Of a DNA stretch of 64,000 nucleotides, positions 36,288-48,264 are shown one piece after another. The stretch spans positions 9,424,001 through 9,488,000 of the forward strand of contig NC_134943.1 in assembly GCF_051020765.1 (NCBI RefSeq), written 5' to 3'. Position numbers and translations under genes: made by a program. Source of the stretch: Lasioglossum baleicum (lineage: Eukaryota; Arthropoda; Insecta; Hymenoptera; Halictidae). How positions within the stretch are numbered: position 1 is the stretch's first letter; the number at the start of each line of letters is the position of its first letter. The notes under the pieces are model-generated. The model saw nothing but the letters and a program-made list of their open reading frames with translations. It was not told where the DNA came from and made no database searches.

Positions 36288-36293
36288 AATAAA
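36288..36293 (+). terminator. Candidate polyadenylation signal, acetylcholine receptor gene
   Basis: AATAAA about 590 bases after the receptor stop codon; no better plus-strand signal was seen closer. Confidence 0.45.
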
Positions 36294-36512
36294 TATATTC
36301 CCGTTATTTTTATGAAATATTGTACTTTTAGTGCTCCGTAAACCTAGTGTTAGTCCATTGGGTGTAAGTGTTCTAGGGGTGAAATGTATGGTCTAATAAC
36401 GAACTCCCTTCTCTGTGTTAATCTTAAGGATAATGTACCTTTACTATAAATATTTGTTATAAATACATGTGTGGGTATATTATAAAAACTTTGAGTGGTT
36501 TAGAGAAATATT

Positions 36513-37319
36513 TTAGTAGTAGTCAGGTACAGGTGCACAGGCTATCTTCACAAAGTCCTCGTATTTTACTTGTCCATTTAGTGAGACATTAGCTTCCCGA
36601 AAGATTTGTTCCACTGTAAAATACTTGTATTAGTTGTTAAGTTCAATTGTTTTGAATTGTTTTTTTTAATATTATGTGCGACCTTCTTTGTTGCTCAGTT
36701 GTTCACCCCAATGAAGCAGCATGTGGGCCAGCTGCCGGGCAGGTATGGTACCATTTCTAGACTTGTCCGCAGCTTGAAAGGCCTGTATCACTTCCTTCGG
36801 AAGATCCTCTGCTCTAGTCTGTAGATGCATGACCTCCAAGAAATCAGCGAACGACATCTTGCCACCTAGAAACCTTGCTTTAGTTGCCTCCCTCCATTGT
36901 AAGTCCTTCTAATTAATTTATGATAATTCATACCCTTGTCTTTTAAATATTTATTTAACTCTGCTATGGTAGGACTCAGTCCCAAGGACCTCATGATGAT
37001 AGTGAGTTCATCCAAGGTTCTTATATGGCCGTTTCTTGCAAATAAATAAAAGCACTCTCTGAATTCTGTGTGCAGAAAGGAGTATATATTAATGATAAAA
37101 TAATTTATAGAATTTTTATATAATTCTGGCTTGGATTGTAACACGAACGAACCGTCTATGTCTTCTTCGCGGAAATAACGAGCCTAAAATAATAATGATT
37201 TCAATTATAATTTGTTATGTATATATATTTGTTATGTATAATATTTGATCATTTTATATAAATGTGTAGATATTGTAGTGTAGTAATCAGCGTTTAAATA
37301 AGTGGAGCATAATTACCAT
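36513..37319 (-). CDS. CALML4: Calmodulin-like protein 4 (CALML4) homologue
   Basis: Calmodulin-fold light chain; vertebrate CALML4 binds unconventional myosin in microvillar and stereociliary link complexes. Five exons give 149 aa: 37319-37317 (ATG only), 37183-37153, 37065-36934, 36865-36683, 36613-36513. The intron right after the ATG is typical of calmodulin genes. Protein: MARYFREEDIDEFRECFYLF, MRSLGLSPTIAEL, GGKMSFADFLEVMHLQ, AADKSRNGTIPARQL, FREANVSLNGQVKYEDFV, ending PVPDYY. The four EF loops are degenerate: loop 1 (ARNGHIRTLDEL) and loop 2 lack acidic ligands, loop 3 keeps one leading Asp, loop 4 (ANVSLNGQVKYE) has few. Little calcium binding is expected, as in CALML4. One donor (G/gtcgca at 36682) is weak but is the only one keeping phase. 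The single-codon exon is inferred from frame and family length. Confidence 0.88.
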
Positions 37320-38300
37320 AATTAATTGTTTATTACAGAACACTTATACAAGTTATAGCTTCGCTTTCTACCTGTTGTTTACGTGTCAGGTAACATTACC
37401 TCAGGTGAAGATAGGTGTGCATGGTCGACTGACCCAACTGCACCTGGTTTTCTGTTGTCGTACGGAGGCGACATCTTTCTGCGTATTCTGCTATTCTTTT
37501 GCCAGAAGAATCGGTTATCACCTGTGGTTCAGCAGACTTTAATTAATTTTTTAAACATGTCAAAATCGATTTTATTCTAGTTTTTCAAGTTAAATGGTAT
37601 CTTTTGTATGTTGTGAACCGGAAGTCCTCCGGGACCACATTTAATTACGGTCCATTAATCTTCATTCAGAGTTTTCAACAGGCCGTAAATATTAATTTTA
37701 CAATTGAATCGAATTTTAAAACACCGCTACATTTAAATTTGATGTGTGGTTCCAGTTATTCCGACATTTCGAAGCCCGTTCCATTTGTTTCTTCAGCATC
37801 TGTGAACCGGAAGTAGGTACGCAACAACTCCTCTCGTTAAGCAAAACAACAAATCGAATAAATTGTATATTCAATGAAAATAGTTCATTTGAGTTGAACA
37901 AATTGTATCAGTTAATTCTAAAGGGTCGAATATATTACAGAAACGTCGTTATAATCATCAAGGATTCTTACCACGAACACAACATCATTTTCCATTCCCG
38001 AAGTGCCTCTACATAAAAGAAAAAAATCTTTCCGCCACAAAGACACTGAATCATCACTGTGAAACAAAGAAGAAGGAGAAAAAGAGCTATACATAACAGA
38101 AAAAACGATTACAACGTAGTATCGTTAAGGAAACATTTGCATGAACAACTTTTTATATCCGCGTCTATTCTGACCCAAGCTTTTCGAATTATCGCTTAAA
38201 AAGGCAGCAAGGTCCTGAAAGGTCTCACAATCCTCTGAACTAGCCTCTTACTCAAGCAGAATGTCTAAAAAGGTCAAGACCATAAAAAATCCGCCTCGAA
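37320..38300. other. Upstream region of the CALML4-like gene
   Basis: AT-rich spacer without coding exons. It contains the two ACCGGAAGT sites and otherwise nothing recognised. Confidence 0.4.
37617..37814. promoter_or_regulatory. Two Ets-type ACCGGAAGT sites upstream of the CALML4-like gene
   Basis: Identical ACCGGAAGT motifs (preceded by GTGA) lie at 37617-37625 and 37806-37814, about 300 and 490 bases upstream of the minus-strand start codon. They match Ets/GABP core sites; whether they act is unknown. Confidence 0.35.
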
Positions 38301-40060
38301 AAATAGGCGATCAAGGTTGTAAAACGAATCGGGGTGCCGCAAATCGTTCGGCACCCGGCTCCACGCGTTCTGGGGTAGAAATGCACCGCCCCATGAGGCA
38401 TGGCTCACCGTGTTCATCCCCTCTGTAGAGGGGGATGGTCAGAGGGGCTGGCAGAAACGGCGGAGGTTGATCGCGGTCCCTTCGATCGCCCTTCCGCTTC
38501 GGGAGAAGCGCACCTTTCCTTCGACCGACGGCTAAGGTCAAGTTACACGTGTAGGTGGGGGTCTCGAGCAAGCGTGGGTGGTAGGGTGCGAGCCAGGGTT
38601 GATGGTGGTGGAACATGTTATGGTATTGGAGAACGTCGGTGCGCGTCGCGTCGCGGGGAAAGGACTCCTACATTGAATAAAGACAGCGTTATCAGGGGTA
38701 GCGGTGAGAGTGAGATAGAGCGAGATAGGACGAGGGAGAGAGATGAGGAGAGAGTTGATAAAAGGGAGAGAGAGAGGGAGAGGGTGCAGCGCACAGCTGG
38801 GTCGAAGGCGAGACTGGTAGGGGAAGTCGTTGTCCTCGGAGAGCGTTGGTTCGGCGCGAGTCACGAGTGATCCCGTCAGTGCGACGCGGAACGCGTTCTT
38901 GCTCGGGTTGATGCTCGTTGGGTCACCTCGGACCCATCCTGGTCTCCCCGTCTCTCTTTTTCTAATCTGTCTATTTCTCTCTGTCACCCTCTCTTTCGCT
39001 TCCTCTGACTAAAGGCAAGAGTTATTCGTTTTTCCTCGGTCTCTATCTCCCTTTGATCACGATTTGTCGAGGAGAGCGAGACAACCACGTTGTGCGCCAG
39101 GACCGCGTACATAGTAGGGTGTTTGATTGTGTGTTTGAGTGCCTCGTCGGACTCGCGCGGATCTCTGTGTGCGTGATCAGGATGCGTAGCAGTTAGTGTT
39201 GGTGCGACAGAATGCGGTACAACGACCGCATAAATGAGTAATCGAGCGAGAACCGGTCGGAAGGACGAGGATCCCGGCGGAAAGGACGCCAGCCCGTCGC
39301 AGGACTCCAGCCGCTGTGCATAGGTAGGTGTCAGATAGTACGCGAGAGCCAGCGAGCACGCGCAATATTCTACGTGCTCTCCCTCTGTATTTCTCTCTCT
39401 TTCTTTCATTCTCTTTCTCACTTTCGCGCAATGGTTTTCTCTCCTTTCAGTTTTATTTTCTTTCTCCCTCTCTTTCCTTCTCTTTCTTCGTTTCTGTCCC
39501 TCGTCCGCGGTACCGAGCACCAACTTACGCTAGCTTCCTCTTTTTTATTCCTCTCTTTGACTTTCTGTTTTTTCTGTTCTCTTTACTTTGGTATCTGTCT
39601 CCCGTTCATCAACTTACGCTAGCCTCCTCCGTTTTACTATTCTGCTCACTCTCTCCTTCTCTTTAACTTTTTGTTCTCTTGCTTGTCTCGGTTCTCTCCG
39701 CACTGTTGGCTCTCTCTTCTCTCACTCTCTCCCTCTTGGTCCCCGTCTCTGGTTCGCGGGACCAACTCACGCTAGCTTCTTCTTTTCCCGTGTTTTTCTC
39801 TCTCTCCGTTTCTCTCTCTCCAGTGTACCTCTCCCGTCCTTCTTCACCTCGAGAGAGATGTCTCTCTTTCTCTGTGGTTCCTGCGTCCCTCGCACACATT
39901 CTCCCGTGCATATACCTGTCGAAGGCAATGGTAAGTCGCCCGAGAACCATGCCAGATTTCTCTCTTTCTCTTCTGCTCTCTCTTTCTCTTTTTATCTTTC
40001 TCTCCGCCTCTCCCTTTCTATCTGACTGTCTCTACGGCCTGGCGGCTTAGGGTACGTTTA
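38300..40060 (+). promoter_or_regulatory. CpG-rich promoter or 5' UTR-like region followed by a pyrimidine-rich tract
   Basis: 38330-39330 is CpG-rich with GAGA-rich and TCTC-rich patches; 39330-40030 is almost pure pyrimidine on the plus strand. A donor-like CATAG/gtaggt (39321) and CAATG/gtaagt (about 39929) occur on the plus strand. The whole looks like a non-coding first exon region. The next plus-strand gene is the ADAM protease at 50015, so these could be its 5' UTR exons, but this is inference. Long ORFs here on both strands are compositional. Confidence 0.3.
39515..39785. repeat. Three-copy CAACTTACGCTAGC repeat in a pyrimidine tract
   Basis: CCAACTTACGCTAGCTTCCTC-like cores lie at about 39520, 39608 and 39764, each preceded by a GGT-CCG or CGCGG-type GC island and followed by TTTT/TTCC pyrimidine sequence. 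Confidence 0.65.
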
Positions 40061-41602
40061 CACTGACGCGATTATTGTCGGTTCGCTTGGAATCGTGACA
40101 CGTTGACTTTTCGGTGACGGAATCTTATGGGTTTCGTAAAGTGGTTATCTCTTTTCACATTCAGTTCTCTGTAAGAATACAAATTGGAGAACTCACGCCT
40201 TTCTCAGCTCTTGAAAAGGGATTTGTTACGTTAAATTGATTATAGGAATCTTGGAAAAACCGCGGCACATTGTTCTTTTCATTTGTGCTCGGGGCGAGCA
40301 CAGTGGAATGGTAACTTCACTGTGTACAAGCTTCCGATTGTTTTATCAAGATTCAGTGCTCCAAGCAGTTTTCGATGCCATCGGCAACTACAGCTTTTGT
40401 AGCTTTCGAAGCTCTTGAAAATCGAAAGCTTCCGGGTTTATTTGGTTCGTTTAGTTTCGATTTCGTTTCGGATAGACATAGTATCGGTTCAGTAACTCGC
40501 GCGGAGAGCACAGTATGAACGTCTTCACATAGATCATTGTCCACAAGAGTATAGACAGATCAATTTATAGTGTATCAATCTATGTTCTCTCCGATATTTA
40601 CGATCCGCGCGAAACGTATGACATTAAATACAAGCGTTATGGCGTCGTAAACATATTTTATTTCGGAGCGCCCTCGATGTCATACAGACATTATAGCATA
40701 ATTAAATTCTTAGACAGAAGAGACTATCAACCGAACAATTGAAGTATCAATTTAAAATGGAAATCCAGTGAAAAATGAGCTAGGTTTACCCTCGCGCCTG
40801 ATTCTCAACGTTCTATAACTCGGGACTTAAAGTTAAAGTTTGTTGTACTCCAAGAGCGGAAGGATGCTCCAAACGTTCGAGCGGAGGCGTGCAGCGTATT
40901 ATAATTCTTACGTAACGAGACACCGTTACACCGCGTCCTGTTACACAACCATAAACATTGCTCCCGACGTTAAACTTTCCTTAGAGTCGGGAACCGGTGT
41001 AAACGCACCCTTATCGTCCGATGTACCGTGGTTAGACGCCAACAACGTTTCCACAGAGTGCGTTCAGCCAGAACTCGCTTTCTGCCTTACACCTGTTACT
41101 TTGTATGGTTCATTTTTATGTCACCTGGGTGCATGCGAAATGACTGTTCGTTTCCATTCGACCGGGGAGGGAAAACGACCACCCCTTTTCACGCACGATG
41201 GTCATTTCTTTTTTCTGCAACCCCTTCTTCACTGCCGCGACACCCTTCCGCCATAAGAAATCCCGTAAACAAAGGGAACGGTCTTTGAATACAATGCACT
41301 TTCTGTTGCTCTTTCATTCGATCCTGCACTGTTTCAATTTATTTTTTTGTGTCCCATCCATTCTTCTACCACTAGACTTGTTGATCTATATGGAAAATAA
41401 AAATCGTGCAAGTTTGCCTGACCAACGCACACAGAATGGCCATTTTATTTGGAAAAATAGAATAGATATAACATTCATATATTCTTCTCTGGGAATGTTT
41501 ACTGTACCGTATGGTGGTGGGCTAAATCGGCATTCTAGTAAATACTAATTACGGTTTAATGGCAATGCTGTTAATTAATTCTGATCACATCATAAATCAC
41601 TA
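40061..41602. other. Spacer without supported gene
   Basis: No coding exon, RNA gene or clear repeat was found. The ORF at 40840-41256 lacks family resemblance and splice context. Confidence 0.4.
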
Positions 41603-42689
41603 TACAGGGTGTCTCTGCTGAAGGAGGCCACCTAAATACATATATCTGCTTCATTTTTAATGGCACAAAAAAAAATATTTATGGCATAATTTAAATATTA
41701 TCGGAGGAGGAATATCATAGAAGAACAATTTCTTTCGTCCGGTTATTTTTTCATAGTTTTTTCAAGGTCATCGTTATTTTTTTTATCGGGGAAAACATCT
41801 CTTTTTATTCTATCTTGTAGGGTAGGGGCTGAAAAAATATATTTGAATATGCTTCAGTCATTAACAAGGTGGAATAAAAAAAAAGTTTTCCCGATAAAAA
41901 ATAACGACGACCTTGAAAAAACTATGTTTAAATAACCGGAAAAAAATTGTTCTTCTATGATATTCCTGCTTCGATACCATTTACAGTAAAGAGCATAACT
42001 GATTCCACACACTTTATATCAGAATAACTTTTATATGAATGGACCAAACGACTTCAATTTCTCTGTAAGGCTAGAAGAATTAGTTTTGCAAATGACGTTT
42101 AATAAACAAGTTTTTTGAAAAAATGCATTTGGTTGGAATTTTGAAGAACAGTACTAAAAATTGATTTTTACAACTTTTTTAGCTGGCCCAATAACGAAAA
42201 TTTGAAAGATGTGTTTGGTCAACTCGTATAAATTATTTACGCTCTGAAAATTTCATTGAAATTGGTTAATTGGTTTAAGAGTTATAAACGATTAAAAGTT
42301 GTGAAAGGTATAAAATCTTGAAAAATTGCAATTTTTACCACTTCCGATCGTTTATAACTCGTGAACCAATTAACTAATTTCAATGAATATTTCAGAGCGT
42401 ATATAATTTATACCAGTTGACCAGACACATCTTTTGAATTTTCGTTATTGGCCCAGCTAAAAAAGTTGTAGAAATCAATTTTCACTATTGTTTTACTATT
42501 AAACTAATTCTTCTAGCCTTACAGAGAAATTGAAGGCGTTTAGTCCATTCATATAAAAGTTATTCCGATTTAAAGTGTGTGGAATCAGTTATGCCCCTTA
42601 CTGTATAAATTATGCCATAAATATTCTTTTTGTGCCCTTAAAAATAAAGGAGATATTTAGGTGGCCTCCTTCAGCTGAGACACACTGTA
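41603..42689. mobile_element. Compound foldback element with two nested hairpins
   Basis: Terminal inverted repeats: TACAGGGTGTCTCTGCTGAA with GGAGGCCACCTAAATA on the left; TATTTAGGTGGCCTCC with TTCAGCTGAGACACACTGTA on the right. Inside lie two separate long hairpins. The first spans about 41704-41970 (GAATATCATAGAAGAACAAT ... ATTGTTCTTCTATGATATTC). The second spans about 41989-42592 (ACTGATTCCACACACTTTA ... TAAAGTGTGTGGAATCAGT). No transposase is present. The second hairpin shares words with the element at the window start (CAACTTTTTTA...GGCC, CTGAAAATTTC). Confidence 0.85.
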
Positions 42690-43111
42690 GAACTAAAAGA
42701 ACTAAGCTGACCTTAATATTGTTACGTTCTGTTTATTCTATAAATCTATTAGGTACTAATAAACCTTGAACACACACATTTCACAGAAATAATTAATAAT
42801 GAAGAAATTAGATCAACTTGATTAGTACTTCTACCGCGTCATTGCATTTTCTTCCACCTAGAATGGCCATTCGGAATACTGTGCAACGCCGGCAATTTTG
42901 TATATCGGATAAAAATCGGCGGTCCGGGCATCGACAACGCATTAAACAGAGAGACATGAATTTTGTCCAGCTTCTTGCGATTCCGACCGGACACAAGCGC
43001 TGTCGGCAATTACACGGTTCCGGCGGAAAGTTCATCGTCTGATAACGCTAATGAGTCTTGAAGCTGCTTCTTGAGGCCGCCGCGGAGAGTTCCTTAAGGC
43101 CGCAGCTTCTG

Positions 43112-43138
43112 ACAGAGAGAAAGAGAGAGAGAGAGAGA
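43112..43138. repeat. (GA)n microsatellite
   Basis: A near-pure GA run of about 27 bases. Confidence 0.9.
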
Positions 43139-46100
43139 ACAGCGCCGTAGAGCACCGAGGCAGTTATTTTTTTTATTATAATGTAACTTTCACGCAGATA
43201 AGCATCCTTATGCAACGCTCGTTACACGCGCTCCGACCCGATATCCGACCGCTCGCGTTTAACGCTCGCTTTTCCCGTTAAACGACAATTAAACTCTCGC
43301 TCCCAACTTTCGCAATTTCCCACACAGATAACCGTCGCGATCCCTTTGACTCTCGCTCTGCCCTCTGTCTCTCTTCCCTCTCGGCTCTCCCGTTTCTTGC
43401 CGCGAGAATCCTCTTTTCTCCCGTTTCTTCGCTCCCTCGGGAACCCTTCAACCCTTTCGCCGAGGGAGTCGAAGTCGTTACGCCCCAAACGTGTTTTAAC
43501 ATTCGATTATACTTTCCAGCCACCCGGTACACATTTTCGGCTGTATATTAGTTTAATTGTTGGAAGCCTGTAGGCTCTTCACAAGACGTTGTTTAATTTG
43601 TAAGATAAGGAAGAGGGAACAATTACATGAACTTAATCGGTTTTTAAAATGATTGTGACATTTTTATCACGGGAAGATTCACAGTCTCGTCATAACGCTT
43701 CTGTCAAAAAATATTTAGAATCTTATATGTATCTGTCAGATGAACCTCCGGAGGGTTGAAATAAATATTCGCGTTTCTAATCGAGCCGGTAGTAACGTGC
43801 AGCTCACAACACGGCTCGTGCGGTCTACAATTAAAATATATTGGCGTTGTTTGCGCACTTATCAGAGTGTGTTAAGAATTTCCCCGCGTAGTTTCCCGGT
43901 GGCCTTTCGACCGCGAACGGTATGAAATATTTGGTAGCGAGGCAGTCGGCTCTCGGCTCGCGTTGGTTCGTGTCGCGTCGCGCCGCGCATCCTGCTCGTC
44001 GCTCCATTGTTCTTTGACGCGGAGGCGTGCACCGCGGGCCTCGGGAAAAGAGGACACGGAGAGGCGTATCGCCGCGGTTCTACGTGGGACGATTATCATT
44101 CGTGGATTGTCGGCCGTCTCGCGCAACACAATTTCTCAAATTGCCGACGGAAAGACGTGTCGCCTCGCCTCGCCTCGTCTCCATTCGAATTTTATCGCTC
44201 ACGATTCCGCGAACACGAGACGCAACGCCGACGAATAAAAAGCAATTCCTTCGGAACATTACGATCGCACGGTAGGCTGGGCTTGCGCCGAGATTCGAGG
44301 AGAAACGGAAAGCCGTTTGGCCCGCGCCGGTTACACGGTCATCTGGTTTCCTTCCCTGCTTCCTGTTTGTTTCCTTGATCGCGGCCTAATTGCGGCCTCG
44401 CAGTCGCCGATCCGTGCACCATAACCACCCTCTCGATCATCCCGATGATTCGAGTTATTCGTTGAAACTGGTTATGTTCTTAATTTCCGGCTTTATGATT
44501 TTTTTTAAAGACATTTCTGCTCATGCAAATTTCGTGGGGATACACCACGGGACGTACGATACTTCCAGCTGAACGGACACATTTTTGTCGGTTTTACTAG
44601 CGCGGAGTTTACCCCGGCAATTCCCGGAGTTGCTAGAGCCGACCTTTCCATTTCGCGCTTAATGTTTCTCGCTCTAGTCTTGGATGCACTCGGCAAAACG
44701 GCCGACGCTATTCTCGAAACGCTTACCTCCCTCGATAACTGTCGCGACGGAGACCCGGCCCGTGCAATTAAGCGGGTATTACTGTAATTAGATAAAAACA
44801 GGAAGGACGAAGCTGCTCTATTCGGTGCAATGGTTTCGGATTACGTTTTTTTTTTAAAGCATTCGGACCATTTGACGTACGGATACAGCGAATCGAATTG
44901 TTTTCAGGAGTTGCCGTATCTGCATAGAGAAAAGCGTTCGTGCGCGAGCATCAACGTTCTAATTGCTATTCTTCTAACAATTATGTTTAATTGACGCGAA
45001 GTTCTTGACCGTTGAATTTCGTCGACTCGGAGGTTCGCTTTAATTAGCTGTAAAAACGTAGCATAAAAATGCTAGTACAGTTCCGGTGGCCACTGTGGCC
45101 GGACGACTGCAGATGCATCTGCAATTCCAAGGAGGTCCGGGTACAAAATAGAAAATTATCTTCTTCGCGAAGAATATCAATGGGAGGGACACGGATAAAA
45201 AGTTGCAAAAGGAATTTTCTTTACGCGGTCTTTCTCCGTGTTCTTTACGGGAACATGGGAATTGCTTTTCCAGATTTAAGAATGAATATTCGCATTAATG
45301 TTCTCGCTGTGGCAAATTTTTCTAGAATTTTCGAACTCTCCCGAAGAATAATATTATTTGAATACATTTTGATTAATTATCTATCGATCTTCGAGGTGTC
45401 TTTTCTGTAGTGTATAGAGTATTGCAGAAAATTTTCCGCGGCGCTTTCGCTCGTTCCCATCGTCTAGAATGATAAACACGCTAACGCGTCGACACGAATT
45501 CTTCCCTGGGATCGCATGCAACACACATCGATACCGTTACCGGCTGTTCGATATAGCCTCCCGCGGTCACGAGACAGTCGACCCGGTTTTTCCCATGGAA
45601 TCGGTTAATTTAGCAGCTCCGACCGCGCGGAACGGGGCTCCGTCCAGAAAGAGGAGAATCGGCCGCCGAGTGTTTCGAATAATGAGAAACGTTTCCCTGC
45701 GCCGCGCCGCGGCTCGGATTAATTCTGCTCCGTGGAAAATTAACTTCTCTGTCCGCGAGCGCGGAGAAGAGGAGGCAAAAAAAGTCGCAATCAGCCGGGA
45801 ATACTCTTGCGTTATTATCGCTCGAGGTGCCGTTGCGTTGGTCGTTTAGAACGATACAGCTAATAACATTCGATTGACACGTCGTGTGCGATCGCGTAAT
45901 CGTCTGTAGAACGAATCAAATCCCTTCGAAGGAAATATCAAACAGTCTAATTTGCGAATGACGCTCGAGAATGTCCAACAGCGCTGCAAAACGTCACATT
46001 TTTGGATTAATGTCCAAATGATAGAATAATTTATACACTTTCTGTGGTACAACAGTGAACTACTTAACGTTGAACGAAAAATTACGAAATCTCGCGCGAG

Positions 46101-47371
46101 GCGTACATATCGATGAACGTTGTAGAAAATTTGTAGTATTGACGTAAGAGTTAAACTGCTCCGAAACGAGGCTGTGGATCACCGTGTCGGGTACAACGGG
46201 TTGATTTTCGCTTTTTTCCGTCGGCATGCTGCACTGTCGCCATTCAGCGCCGGCCGTGTAACCGAAACGAGCAATTTGCAACCCTTTCCTCTCCATTCCG
46301 CTCCGTTCCGCTTCGATCCTCCTCTGTGCCCGTACAATTTTTCGAAATATTCGAGCGATGGACACTCGTGCGGTCGGACCGGCGAAAAATCGGCGAGATC
46401 CCGCGCGAAATCCACGAGAGCCTTCTAACTATGATATTGCCTCACCCGTCCGTGCCGTGCCAATCGAAAGTGTCTTTTAGCGTCGCTAGCCTAAACGAAC
46501 GTTAACCGCTGTTGGGCAACGCGGTTGGATTCTTTTTGTTCGACTATCTCTTTGAAACGACGGGACAATTCTCCTGCACTCGACATGTTCTACATATCTT
46601 GCGAGTTTTCGCAATGTAACTGTGATCGAAATCATTTTTATTGTGCGCGAAGTGCTTGTGCTTAATTTTAGTTTGCTGAAAATGGGAGATGCAATTATAC
46701 TCGTCCATATCTGTTAACGAATTTTTACATTAATGCAAGAAGCTGGAAGGTTGGCAGAGTATTCTTAGAGTCATTCTTCAACGTCTCGATTTTTATGTCG
46801 TTCGAAAAATTACTTTGACTTCAGAGAATTTTGTTAGCTTTCACTGAAAAATTATCAAAGTTGAAAGTAGTGCGTCTTGAAATATCAATTTTGTAGAAGC
46901 AGTGATGGAGGAGAACGATCCTGCTAGTTTTGTTGACCAGTTGGTGACCAGGAAGAAATTTCGATCGCGTCCGACCGGTGTGCATTTTTGCGGGTATCGA
47001 GATTTGCGAAGTCGTCTGTGCGACCGCGAGGATTTTCCTCTGGTAGACGAGGCGGAAAATCGTCTCCGGTCGATAACCGAACCGGCCGAAAAAGGGAAGA
47101 AACAGTATGAACGCGAATAAATAGGAAAAACTAGGCGGTGGAACCGCGGTCGGGGACTCAAGGGCCGGAGAGCTGCTCCGCGAGGCTCCTGCAGCTGGCA
47201 TCCGAGGTCAATTAGGGAATATGGAAGCAGAAAAGCCGCAGAACCGGATCTCCATTCGCTGTTTGCTATTTCGACTGACTGGAATTCCGAGAGAGCTCAC
47301 GGATTCGTCGGCCATGCTACGTGATCCGCTCGGGAAACAAGCCGAAGCCGCAGAAAACGCGGAAAGGCACC

Positions 47372-47475
47372 TCTCTCTCTCACTCTCTCTCTCTCTTCAC
47401 TCGTAGGATCATCATGATTATAATCATGATGATGATCATCATCCTCATGATGATGATAATGGTGATGACGATGAT
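47372..47475. repeat. (CT)n followed by GATGAT/CATCAT microsatellite
   Basis: A CT run at about 47372-47396 is followed by trinucleotide GAT/CAT repeats in both orientations at 47410-47475, which can pair with each other. Confidence 0.85.
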
Positions 47476-47774
47476 CGCGGACCCGTGCTCGGACAATTTT
47501 CCGTTGAGCTGAACCGTTACGTGCATCTACCTACGACGCGACGTCGCTGTGTGTGCACTTCACTGCAGAAATCGTCGCGAATTTCTCCTCGAAACTGTTC
47601 TTCACCCGCGGACACCGTGTGTTTAACTTCTTGACTGCGTTACACGATTTTTAAAGTGACCCTACGGACCCTGCCGAGGAGAACAGTATTTTTGTAATAA
47701 CATTACAAATGTTCAAACTCGTGTAATTAATTTTTATGGCGAGCGAGGCGTCATTAGTGCAGCCATTGGTTGCT

Positions 47775-48264
47775 CTTTACTTCACCGGACTCAAAATTTG
47801 TGCTTTTCTCCTATCAATTATGATGTATTTGGTATGTAATCCAGTAGATTTGTACCCGGGGCGGCTGCAGATCGAGGTTTCGATCCTGTAGGATCAATCG
47901 TTCAGGAGGTATGATTGCTTAAAGTTGAGCAATCTGCAGTATTTTGGACACGTAAGGGCGCCGCCATATTAGTTTGTAGTGACGATTGCGAGCCGCTTAC
48001 CGAGCAGAACCGCCGGTCCTTGCCCCCTCCGACCTAATCATAATCAACTAGGTAAGCGGCGCGCGACCGTCACTATCAATATGGCGGCGCCCTTGCCTGT
48101 CAAAAACAGTGCAGATTGCTCAACTTTAAGCAAGCATAGCTCCTAAACGATAGATCCTATAGCATCGAAACTTCGATCTGTGCAGCCGCCCCGGGTACAA
48201 ATATACTGGATTACATACCAAATTCATCGTAATTTATAGGAGTATTAAGTCCGGTAAAGTAAAG
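47775..48264. mobile_element. 490-bp GC-rich foldback element with paired GCCGCCATATT motifs
   Basis: Left arm from CTTTACTTCACCGGACT and right arm ending AGTCCGGTAAAGTAAAG are inverse, and the pairing continues inward: TTTGGTATGTAATCCAGTA with the matching right arm, CCCGGGGCGGCTGCAGATCG with its partner near 48180, and GGCGCCGCCATATT with AATATGGCGGCGCC. The centre is near 48020. No ORF of note. Class unknown; no clear target duplication. Confidence 0.85.

Larger units (their letters stand above)
35700..36512. other. Convergent 3' region of the receptor gene and the CALML4-like gene
   Basis: AT-rich UTR sequence. Polyadenylation signals of the two strands lie 6 bases apart (36276-36281 on -, 36288-36293 on +). 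Confidence 0.5.
42690..47774. other. Intergenic or intronic region, no supported gene
   Basis: Contains a GA microsatellite (43112-43138), CpG-rich blocks at 43910-44400 and 45540-45800, CT and GATGAT microsatellites (47372-47475) and AT-rich spacer. Long ORFs in the CpG-rich blocks occur on both strands in several frames and carry no domain. Confidence 0.45.

Noticed and set aside
38311..38987. ORFs of 101-156 aa on both strands in the CpG-rich block
   Set aside because: Composition-driven (Arg, Pro, Ser or Glu runs), open in several frames, no domain.
39328..40050. Ser/Leu/Phe-rich ORFs of 82-145 aa
   Set aside because: They are readings of a pyrimidine tract; membrane-like appearance is a codon artefact.
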